A stretch of 11,227 bases of DNA, taken from assembly GCA_900543165.1 (NCBI GenBank), contig UQQQ01000061.1, positions 1-11,227 of the forward strand, in the 5' to 3' direction. Position 1 is the stretch's first letter, and each line of letters starts with the position of its first letter. Under the pieces are notes generated by a model. It saw only the letters and a program-made list of their open reading frames with translations. It was not told the DNA's origin and ran no database searches. The position numbers and the translations under genes were made by a program. Positions 6,242-11,227 of the stretch are shown here, in pieces. Source of the stretch: an uncultured Dialister sp. Lineage in GTDB: Bacteria; Bacillota; Negativicutes; Veillonellales; Dialisteraceae.

Positions 6242-7424
6242 GCGTATAGATGAAGACAGAAAATTCATGAGCCGTGCGCTGGAGCTGGCGGTGCGCGGCA
6301 TGGGACATACCCGTCCGAATCCGATGGTCGGGGCGGTGCTTGTGAAAGATGGCCGCATCATCGGCGAGGGCTGGCATGAAGTATATGGCGGGCCGCATGC
6401 GGAAGTGAACTGCTTTGCTCACGCGACAGAAGATCCGAAGGGGGCGACGCTCTATGTGACGCTCGAGCCCTGTTCGCACTATGGGAAGACGCCGCCGTGC
6501 GCTGATCTCGTGGTGGAAAAAGGCGTCGACCGCGTGGTCGTCGCGATGGAGGATCCGAATCCTCTCGTCGCCGGCAAGGGGATCCGCAAGCTGAAAGAAG
6601 CGGGAATTTTCGTGACGGTCGGTATCATGGAAGAGGAAGCGAAGAAGCTGAATGAAGTTTTCCTGAAATACATCACGCAGCACAAGCCCTTCGTCCTCTA
6701 CAAGGCTGCGATGTCTTTGGACGGCAAGACGGCCTGCCACACGGGGGACTCCCAGTGGATTTCCTGTGAAGACTCGCGGGAAGAAGTACATGTCCTGCGC
6801 GGCTGCTACAAGGGCATCATGGTCGGCGCGGGGACGATCCTTGCGGATAATCCGCAGCTGACGGCCCGCACAGAGGGGATGATCGACCCCGTGCGTATCA
6901 TCGTGGATGGGCATCTTTCGGTGCCGCTCAAAGCGAAGGTATTTCAGGAAGAGGGGGAGAATATCATCCTCACCACGACGGCCTCGGATGAGGGAAAGCG
7001 CAAAGCGCTCTCGGATATGGGCGTCGATATCATCATGACAGACAGCGAAGAGAAAGGCAGTGTCGATCTCGAAGCCGCCATGACGGGGCTCGCGCTGAAA
7101 GGCATCGACAGCATCCTCTTAGAGGGCGGCGCGACGCTCGCCGCGTCTGCCTTTGATGCCGGTATCGTCGACAAGGTACGCATCTATACCGCGCCGATGA
7201 TCATCGGCGGCGTCTCTGCGCCCGGGCTCATCGGCGGCGAGGGCGCACCGACCATCCCGAAGGCCATCCGTCTCCGTGACATCCAGACGCAGATGACGGG
7301 GAAGGATCTCGTCATCGAGGCGTATGTAGAAAAAGAAGCCAAAGAAGAAAAAGCAGAGTCCACGCGCCCGACGGATGTCGACCTGCTGAAGAGAGAGGAA
7401 GAGCCATGTTCACAGGGATCGTAG
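6231..7424 (+). CDS. ribD: Bifunctional riboflavin biosynthesis deaminase/reductase RibD
   Basis: RibD deaminates the pyrimidinone made from GTP and then reduces its ribose side chain, the second and third steps of riboflavin synthesis, in the cytosol. The N-terminal cytidine-deaminase-like domain has H56-A-E and the zinc ligands C81 (P-C-S-H) and C90 (P-P-C). The reductase domain starts near residue 150 with L-Y-K-A-A-M-S-L-D-G-K-T and has G-A-G-T-I-L-A-D-N-P. Length is 397 residues including a charged tail of about 30 beyond the usual end. Start is uncertain: GTG at 6231 has AAGGA at 6219-6223, 7 bases upstream; TTG at 6240 follows AAGG at 6228-6231 by 8 bases. Both lie inside the riboswitch terminator. 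The stop overlaps ribE by 19 bases, which indicates translational coupling. Confidence 0.97.
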   Translation: MDFLRIDEDRKFMSRALELAVRGMGHTRPNPMVGAVLVKDGRIIGEGWHEVYGGPHAEVNCFAHATEDPKGATLYVTLEPCSHYGKTPPCADLVVEKGVDRVVVAMEDPNPLVAGKGIRKLKEAGIFVTVGIMEEEAKKLNEVFLKYITQHKPFVLYKAAMSLDGKTACHTGDSQWISCEDSREEVHVLRGCYKGIMVGAGTILADNPQLTARTEGMIDPVRIIVDGHLSVPLKAKVFQEEGENIILTTTASDEGKRKALSDMGVDIIMTDSEEKGSVDLEAAMTGLALKGIDSILLEGGATLAASAFDAGIVDKVRIYTAPMIIGGVSAPGLIGGEGAPTIPKAIRLRDIQTQMTGKDLVIEAYVEKEAKEEKAESTRPTDVDLLKREEEPCSQGS

Positions 7425-8056
7425 AGGAAATCGGGACGCTTCGCGGGATGAAGCCCACAGCGTCTTCTTGCACGCTCACCATTTCTTGTGAAAAAGTCCT
7501 CGAGGGGACGAAGCTCGGCGACAGTATCGCGGTGAACGGTACCTGCCTCACCGTGACGAGGATGGATACGCACTCTTTCGACTGCGACGTCACACCGGAG
7601 ACGCTTTCCCGCACGTCGTTTTCCATGGTGCGCGTCGGTTCGCCCCTGAATCTCGAGCGTGCGCTCCGTCTCTCGGATCGCTTGGGCGGTCACATCGTGC
7701 TCGGCCATGTCGATACCACGGGACGCCTGATCTGCTTCATCAAGGACGGAAACGCGGTGAATATCACGATTTCCATCGAAAAGAAATGGATGAAATACAT
7801 CATAGAAAAAGGCTCTGTTGCTATCGACGGCGTGAGCCTCACGGTCGCTAGGCGCGAAGCAGACCGCTTCACGATCTCCCTCATCCCACATACGGGGGAG
7901 AAGACCATCCTTCTCGGGAAGCACCCGGGAGACCCGGTGAATGTCGAGTGCGACTACCTGGGGAAATATGTGGAGCAGCTCATGAAAAAGGACACGGAAG
8001 AAGGTCTCACCATGAGCCTGCTTGAGACACTTTCTGGAGGAAACTATGGAATTTAA
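7406..8056 (+). CDS. ribE: Riboflavin synthase alpha subunit
   Basis: This enzyme catalyses the last step, dismutation of two 6,7-dimethyl-8-ribityllumazine molecules to riboflavin and the pyrimidine precursor. The 216-residue protein starts M-F-T-G-I-V-E-E-I-G, the family N-terminus. It has two lumazine-binding repeats: about 1-97 (with V-N-G-T-C-L-T-V and H-I-V-L-G-H-V-D) and about 98-195 (with I-D-G-V-S-L-T-V and I-P-H-T). Length is normal for the family. A purine-rich region (GAGAGAGGAAGAG) precedes the ATG inside ribD. It overlaps ribD by 19 bases and ribBA by 11, so ribD-ribE-ribBA is a tightly coupled unit under the FMN riboswitch. It works with lumazine synthase (ribH), which is encoded further downstream. 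Confidence 0.97.
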   Translation: MFTGIVEEIGTLRGMKPTASSCTLTISCEKVLEGTKLGDSIAVNGTCLTVTRMDTHSFDCDVTPETLSRTSFSMVRVGSPLNLERALRLSDRLGGHIVLGHVDTTGRLICFIKDGNAVNITISIEKKWMKYIIEKGSVAIDGVSLTVARREADRFTISLIPHTGEKTILLGKHPGDPVNVECDYLGKYVEQLMKKDTEEGLTMSLLETLSGGNYGI

Positions 8057-9275
8057 ATTCGACCCGATTGAAGATATTTTAGAAGAGATCAGGCAGGGAC
8101 ACATCGTCATCATGCAGGACGCCGAATCCCGCGAAAACGAAGGCGACTACATCTGCGCCGCAGAATTCGCTACGCCGGAGAATGTGAACCGCATGGCGTC
8201 CGAAGCCAAGGGCGTCATCTGCATGCCGATGTCCGAGGAGATCGCAGAATCCCTGTACCTGGGACCGATGATCCGTCACAATACAGACAATCACCAGACC
8301 GCCTTCCTCGAGTCCATCGACTACAAAGACTCCGGCACCGGCGTCTCTGCCGCTGCCCGCTCCATGACAGCTTTAGAAGCCATCAAAGACGGTGCGAAGC
8401 CGGAAGACTTCCGCCGCCCGGGGCATCTTTTTCCGCTGAAAGCACGTCGCTGGGGCGTCCTTGAACGGCAGGGCCATACCGAAGCGACCGTTGACCTTGC
8501 CCGCCTTGCGGGGCTCAAGCCCGCCGGCCTGTGCTGCGAGATCATGAATGAAGATGGCACTATGGCCCGCCGCGAAGACCTCTTCCGTCTTGCGAAGGAA
8601 AAGGGCCTCAAGATCGGCAACATTCAGGAACTCATCGAATACCGGAAAAAGCATGAAATCTTCGTCGAACGCATCACCGCTGCGAAACTCCCGACCAAGT
8701 ACGGCGACTTTGAGATCTACGGCTTCGTGAACCGCATGAATGGCGAGCACCACGTCGCTCTCACCATGGGGAAGGTCGATGACGGATCTCCTGTCCTCTG
8801 CCGTATCCACTCGGAATGTCTCACCGGTGACTGCTTCGGCTCGCTGCGCTGCGACTGCGGACAGCAGCTCTCCGCAGCCATGCGCCAGATCGCCAAAGAA
8901 GGTCGGGGCGTCCTCGTCTACCTGCGTCAGGAAGGCCGCGGCATCGGCCTCATCAATAAGATCCGCGCCTATGCCCTGCAGGACGAAGGCTATGACACCG
9001 TAGAAGCGAATCTCAAACTTGGCTTCGCTGCCGACCTTCGCGAGTACATGACCGGCGCACAGATCCTTAGAAATCTCGGCGCGACCCATGTCCGCCTCCT
9101 GACAAACAACCCGCAGAAGATCGACGACGTCAGCGAGTACGGCATCACCATCACCGAGCGCGTCCCCATCGAGATCGCGCCCACCAGAGAAGACGAATTC
9201 TACCTCAAGACCAAGCAGGAAAAAATGGGCCACATGCTGAAGCTCGACCAGGACATCATAGAACCGAAGGCATAG
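8046..9275 (+). CDS. ribBA: Bifunctional 3,4-dihydroxy-2-butanone 4-phosphate synthase/GTP cyclohydrolase II
   Basis: RibBA makes both starting materials of riboflavin: the four-carbon unit from ribulose 5-phosphate (N-terminal half) and the pyrimidine from GTP (C-terminal half). In 409 residues, the DHBP synthase domain shows R-E-N-E-G-D (29-34) and the G-H-T-E-A stretch. The cyclohydrolase II domain shows the zinc ligands C258, C269 and C271 (C-x10-C-x-C) and L-R-Q-E-G-R-G-I-G-L. Both active sites look intact. The ATG at 8046 is chosen because GGAGG (8036-8040) lies 5 bases upstream inside ribE; the ATG at 8022 has no such site and would add eight residues. It overlaps ribE by 11 bases. No standard terminator follows; the stop runs straight into heptad repeats. 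Confidence 0.97.
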   Translation: MEFKFDPIEDILEEIRQGHIVIMQDAESRENEGDYICAAEFATPENVNRMASEAKGVICMPMSEEIAESLYLGPMIRHNTDNHQTAFLESIDYKDSGTGVSAAARSMTALEAIKDGAKPEDFRRPGHLFPLKARRWGVLERQGHTEATVDLARLAGLKPAGLCCEIMNEDGTMARREDLFRLAKEKGLKIGNIQELIEYRKKHEIFVERITAAKLPTKYGDFEIYGFVNRMNGEHHVALTMGKVDDGSPVLCRIHSECLTGDCFGSLRCDCGQQLSAAMRQIAKEGRGVLVYLRQEGRGIGLINKIRAYALQDEGYDTVEANLKLGFAADLREYMTGAQILRNLGATHVRLLTNNPQKIDDVSEYGITITERVPIEIAPTREDEFYLKTKQEKMGHMLKLDQDIIEPKA

Positions 9276-9331
9276 GATTTTAGTGGCTAGTGACTGGTAG
9301 CTAGGGATGAGTGGCTAGGGATTAGGAATGC
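9276..9331 (+). repeat. Heptad tandem repeat, G-rich orientation (gap D, left edge)
   Basis: Eight in-phase seven-base units start at the base after the ribBA stop: GATTTTA, GTGGCTA, GTGACTG, GTAGCTA, GGGATGA, GTGGCTA, GGGATTA and GGAATGC. Units GTGGCTA, GTAGCTA and GGGATTA are identical to units in gaps B and C (after strand correction). Confidence 0.8.
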
Positions 9332-9362
9332 TGAGTGACTGTTTCCTTAAATTTACGAAAAT

Positions 9363-9377
9363 CGGCGCAAAGCGCCG
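9363..9377. repeat. CGGCGC hairpin (gap D core)
   Basis: CGGCGC (9363-9368), loop AAA, GCGCCG (9372-9377). GCGCCGC at 9372-9378 can also pair over about 200 bases with GCGGCGC at 9574-9580, enclosing the ACCCTATCC inverted pair. There is no T-run downstream. Confidence 0.6.
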
Positions 9378-9387
9378 CACCTCTTAG

Positions 9388-9433
9388 CCTTCCCTGCATG
9401 GGGAAGGGGGACCGCGCCAGCGGGGGATAGGGT
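9388..9433 (-). repeat. ACCCTATCC...CCTTCCCC hairpin element, copy 2 (left arm, inverted)
   Basis: This is the reverse-strand copy: CCTTCCC (9388-9394), a 6-base loop and GGGAAGG (9401-9407), then a diverged middle, then GGGATAGGGT (9424-9433), which is the complement of ACCCTATCC. It faces copy 3 across about 70 bases, giving an imperfect inverted repeat. Confidence 0.65.
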
Positions 9434-9502
9434 ACTAGCGGCAGGAACACGAAAAGGGAATACACGTTTCTATTTCTTCGAAATGATCTTTCAAAGGACA
9501 GC

Positions 9503-9543
9503 ACCCTATCCGCCCTACGGGCACCTTCCCCCATGGGGAAGGC
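9503..9543 (+). repeat. ACCCTATCC...CCTTCCCC hairpin element, copy 3 (right arm)
   Basis: It begins ACCCTATCCG and ends in CCTTCCCC (9524-9531), loop CAT, GGGGAAGG (9535-9542), a perfect 8-bp stem. It matches copy 1 at 5880-5929 in order and strand. With copy 2 it bounds a segment (9434-9502) in which I see no gene. Confidence 0.68.
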
Positions 9544-9573
9544 GAATAAGAAGGGCGCATCGGCCATATATTC

Positions 9574-9586
9574 GCGGCGCAGCCGC
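9574..9586. repeat. GCGGC/GCCGC hairpin, second GCGGCGC element (gap D core)
   Basis: GCGGC (9574-9578), GCA, GCCGC (9582-9586) is followed by CACAACAACCCTGAACC. The same succession of GCGGCGC block, CCGC, then ACAACCCTGAACC is present at 2493-2533, so the two gaps share a composite module. Confidence 0.6.
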
Positions 9587-9593
9587 CACAACA

Positions 9594-9628
9594 ACCCTGA
9601 ACCCTGAACCTTGAACCTTGAACCCTAG
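9594..9628 (-). repeat. Heptad tandem repeat, C-rich orientation (gap D, right edge)
   Basis: Five in-phase units: ACCCTGA twice, ACCTTGA twice and ACCCTAG. The unit type is the same as at 2525-2562 but better preserved. The array ends about 20 bases before the possible ribH promoter. Confidence 0.75.
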
Positions 9629-9648
9629 ACTTTACCACTTACAAAGTA

Positions 9649-9657
9649 TGTTATATA
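9649..9657 (+). promoter_or_regulatory. Possible ribH promoter (extended -10 type)
   Basis: TGTTATATA resembles the TGTTATAAT box of the rib promoter, but the match is weaker and there is no clear -35. A start near 9664 would leave only about 14 untranslated bases, with the ribosome-binding site at the very 5' end. It is offered because ribH is 402 bases from ribBA and may need its own promoter. Confidence 0.3.
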
Positions 9658-9677
9658 TACCCAAAGGAGATTCCCTC

Positions 9678-10145
9678 ATGAACATCATTTCCGGACTTTT
9701 CAATGAAAGCGATATCCGCGTCGGCATCATCGCCTCCCGTTTCAATGAAGTCATCGTTTCCAAACTTATCGACGGCGCAGCCGATGGTCTCGCCCGTCAT
9801 GGCGTCGACATGGACAAAGTCGACCTCGCGTGGGTGCCGGGCGCCTTCGAGATCCCGCTCGCGGCGAAGAAAATGGCAGAAAGCGGCAAATATGATGCCG
9901 TCATCTGCCTTGGCGCTGTCATCCGCGGAGAGACTGACCACTACGAACACGTAGCGACCGAAGTCACGAAAGGCGTCGCTATGGCCTCCCTCTCCAGCGG
10001 TATCCCCGTCCTCTACGGTGTCCTCACCACGGATACCATCGAGCAAGCCATCAACCGCGCCGGCCTCAAGTCCGGCAATAAAGGCTTCGAATGTGCGATG
10101 GATGCACTCGAAATGGCAAGCCTTTTCAAAAAGCTGGAAAAATAA
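9678..10145 (+). CDS. ribH: 6,7-dimethyl-8-ribityllumazine synthase
   Basis: RibH condenses the pyrimidine amine with 3,4-dihydroxy-2-butanone 4-phosphate to give the lumazine that riboflavin synthase uses; the family forms pentameric or icosahedral shells in the cytosol. The 155-residue length is standard. The substrate-binding segments are all present: S-R-F-N-E near residue 20, P-G-A-F-E-I-P, G-A-V-I-R-G-E-T-D-H-Y-E with the catalytic histidine, and G-V-L-T-T followed by N-R-A-G and K-S-G-N-K-G. The ATG at 9678 follows AAGGAG (9664-9669) with an 8-base spacer; the GTG/ATG-like starts further upstream fall in repeat DNA. Unlike ribD-ribE-ribBA, it is not coupled to its neighbour: a 402-base repeat-filled gap precedes it, and it has no riboswitch of its own. 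A strong terminator follows 5 bases after the stop. Confidence 0.97.
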   Translation: MNIISGLFNESDIRVGIIASRFNEVIVSKLIDGAADGLARHGVDMDKVDLAWVPGAFEIPLAAKKMAESGKYDAVICLGAVIRGETDHYEHVATEVTKGVAMASLSSGIPVLYGVLTTDTIEQAINRAGLKSGNKGFECAMDALEMASLFKKLEK

Positions 10146-10150
10146 AAATC

Positions 10151-10196
10151 ATAGAAAAGCAGCCTGCCAGTTTTCATCGGCAGGCTGCTTTTCTAT
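10151..10196 (+). terminator. Strong intrinsic terminator after ribH
   Basis: This is a perfect 18-bp stem: ATAGAAAAGCAGCCTGCC (10151-10168) with its complement at 10179-10196, and a 10-base loop. The T-rich part (TTTTCTAT) is inside the 3' arm, and the matching A-rich 5' arm suggests it can work in both directions. Confidence 0.9.
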
Positions 10197-10236
10197 TGCC
10201 TGATGCCCTAATACAGACACAAAATATGAGGAGAGA

Positions 10237-11016
10237 ATGTTTCTTTTCTGCTTGTATATTGCGGAATTTCTCTTCGCTTTTTCTCTGTTTTTTGTTACAA
10301 TAATCGAAAAGATCACATTTCCAGAAGGCGAAAAATCCATAGATAACCGCTACGACAGCAAAAGCATCCGTCTGGACGTCTATGTGCACGATGAAAACGG
10401 CCATGTCTATGACATCGAGATGCAATGTACGAATGGCAGCGAAGGGGAACTTCCCAAGCGGACCCGCTACTATCAAGGCATGATCGATATGGATGAGCTG
10501 AAAAAAGGGCAGTATTATACAGCGCTGAAAGAGTCCTTCATCATCTTCATCTGTACCTTCGACCCCTTCGGCGAAAATCTCCCCATGTATACCTTCCGCC
10601 ATCGCTGCATCGAAAAGGAAGGTCTGGAGTTGGGGGATCTTTCGACAAAGATCTTCCTGAACGCGAAAGGCGAAAGTGATACCCTTGACCCGGATATAGC
10701 AGCCTTCTTGCGCTATGTGGACGGGAAAGCAGCAGAAGGTGCATTGACGAAAGAAATCAACGAAGAAGTGATCCGGATCAAAGAACATAAAGAAATGAGG
10801 CGAGAATATATGACACTTTTGATGGAACTCCAAAAGTATAAAACCGAAGGCATGCAGGAAGGGATCGGCATGAAGCAAGGCATGGAGAAAAAAGGTAGAA
10901 CAGTGATCATGAATCTGCTCAAACTGAACATGCCGATCGACAACATTGCTGCTGCGACAGAAAGTCCGATCCCGTATGTGAAAGAAATAGCGCGAGAAGC
11001 AGGATACTCCATCTGA
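10237..11016 (+). CDS. Rpn-family/PD-(D/E)XK nuclease-transposase, N-terminally truncated
   Basis: From residue 24 on (I-E-K-I-T-F-P-E-G-E-K) this is a recombination-promoting nuclease of the Rpn/PDDEXK_2 class, related to transposase-like proteins. Core motif: R-L-D47-V-Y-V and Y-D-I-E61-M-Q63, the D...ExQ version of the nuclease site. The C-terminal part has the E-G-M-Q-E-G / G-M-K-Q-G-M low-complexity stretch and a small helix-turn-helix-like end (I-D-N-I-A-A-A-T-E-S-P-I-P-Y-V-K-E-I-A). Family members have about 40 more residues before the I-E-K-I segment. Here they are replaced by an unrelated hydrophobic run (M-F-L-F-C-L-Y-I-A-E-F-L-F) coded by AT-rich DNA. GAGGAG (10228-10233) is only 3 bases from the ATG. 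It is probably a 5'-truncated remnant, standing alone between two terminators. Confidence 0.75.
   Translation: MFLFCLYIAEFLFAFSLFFVTIIEKITFPEGEKSIDNRYDSKSIRLDVYVHDENGHVYDIEMQCTNGSEGELPKRTRYYQGMIDMDELKKGQYYTALKESFIIFICTFDPFGENLPMYTFRHRCIEKEGLELGDLSTKIFLNAKGESDTLDPDIAAFLRYVDGKAAEGALTKEINEEVIRIKEHKEMRREYMTLLMELQKYKTEGMQEGIGMKQGMEKKGRTVIMNLLKLNMPIDNIAAATESPIPYVKEIAREAGYSI
10293..10301 (+). promoter_or_regulatory. Promoter-like extended -10 inside the start of the nuclease ORF
   Basis: TGTTACAAT (TG, one base, TACAAT) lies in the AT-rich stretch just before the family-conserved I-E-K-I codons. The -35 region is poor. It may be chance, but it supports the idea that 10237-10300 was non-coding DNA. 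Confidence 0.25.
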
Positions 11017-11054
11017 GAAGAAGCCACGAATGAGTGAGAGCAAAAAGTCAATAG

Positions 11055-11106
11055 AAAATCCCCATAGACCGCGGCATGTGTCATGCCATAGCCTATGGGG
11101 ATTTTT
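11055..11106 (+). terminator. Two-layer terminator hairpin after the nuclease gene
   Basis: AAAATCCCCATAG (11055-11067) pairs with CTATGGGGATTTT (11093-11105), a perfect 13-bp outer stem ending in a T-run. Inside it sits a second hairpin of GGCATG (11073-11078), TGT and CATGCC (11082-11087). The A-rich left arm makes it potentially bidirectional. Confidence 0.88.
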
Positions 11107-11107
11107 C

Positions 11108-11227
11108 TTACAAAGGCATAAAAAAACATCCGGAAAAGGCTTCCCACCTGTGCCCGATGCAGGCGGAGCTCAGAATCGGTGACGGTCGTCCATGAGCACC
11201 GAAGTGCGGGAGGGCCTGTGCTATCGT
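11108..11227. other. Unrecognised edge segment, open on the minus strand
   Basis: No family was recognised. On the minus strand a frame is open from the window edge to a TAA at 11110-11108 (39 codons, including A-L-P-H-F-G-A-H-G). On the plus strand nested complementary blocks are visible: CAGGC with GCCTG, then GCTCA with TGAGC, and GCAC-CGAA-GTGC. These could be part of a structured RNA or leader cut by the edge. The two readings cannot be separated from this fragment. Confidence 0.25.

Noticed and set aside
8373..9233. 286-codon minus-strand open frame opposite ribBA
   Set aside because: It is an antisense shadow of a gene whose zinc ligands and both domains are intact.
9322..9638. Short minus-strand open frames (67 and 90 codons) in the ribBA-ribH gap
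   Set aside because: Their codons consist of the heptad and inverted-repeat elements, with no ribosome-binding site or recognisable protein.
10174..11043. 289-codon minus-strand open frame opposite the nuclease gene
   Set aside because: The plus-strand product matches a known family; the antisense frame starts and ends in terminator DNA and resembles nothing known.

Overview
The window reads as chromosomal DNA of a low-to-medium G+C Firmicute, most probably a Negativicutes (Veillonellales; Dialister- or Megasphaera-like) bacterium. That assignment is inference, from protein flavour and from the gene order PBP2 - MinD-like - RodA - TIGR03960-type radical SAM protein, which resembles the clostridial/Negativicutes mre-mrd-min-rodA neighbourhood. 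No rRNA or tRNA gene, CRISPR array or intact insertion sequence was seen.

Layout. (1) 1-2430, plus strand: the C-terminal end of penicillin-binding protein 2, a MinD-family ATPase and RodA are packed with overlapping or near-touching ends and form a cell-elongation/division operon. There is no MinC and no MinE in it. (2) 2583-4490, plus strand: a radical SAM protein of the TIGR03960 type, ended by intrinsic terminators. (3) 4771-about 5745, minus strand: a polytopic membrane protein of unknown function with a good promoter. (4) 6039-9275, plus strand: an extended -10 promoter, an FMN riboswitch with a terminator that overlaps the ribD start, then ribD, ribE and ribBA overlapping head to tail. 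(5) 9678-10145: ribH, separated from the other rib genes by 402 bases and followed by a perfect 18-bp terminator hairpin. Together the four rib genes encode a complete route from GTP and ribulose 5-phosphate to riboflavin, apart from the phosphatase step. (6) 10237-11016: an Rpn/PD-(D/E)XK-type nuclease-transposase gene whose conserved N-terminus is missing, followed by a terminator. (7) 11108-11227: an unrecognised edge segment.

The most unusual feature is in the spacers. The four larger gaps (2431-2582, 4491-4770, 5746-6038, 9276-9677) all carry degenerate tandem heptanucleotide repeats with the same layout. G-rich heptads lie at the left edge, a hairpin-rich core lies in the middle, and C-rich heptads (the inverted orientation) lie at the right edge. 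The pattern holds whether the flanking genes are tandem, convergent or divergent, and it is absent from operon-internal junctions. Two of the cores contain copies of a second interspersed element with the sequence pattern ACCCTATCCG...CCTTCCCC-loop-GGGGAAGG, and two contain a GCGGCGC-type element. The heptads resemble in style the STRR heptanucleotide repeats of cyanobacteria, but no function can be read from the sequence.
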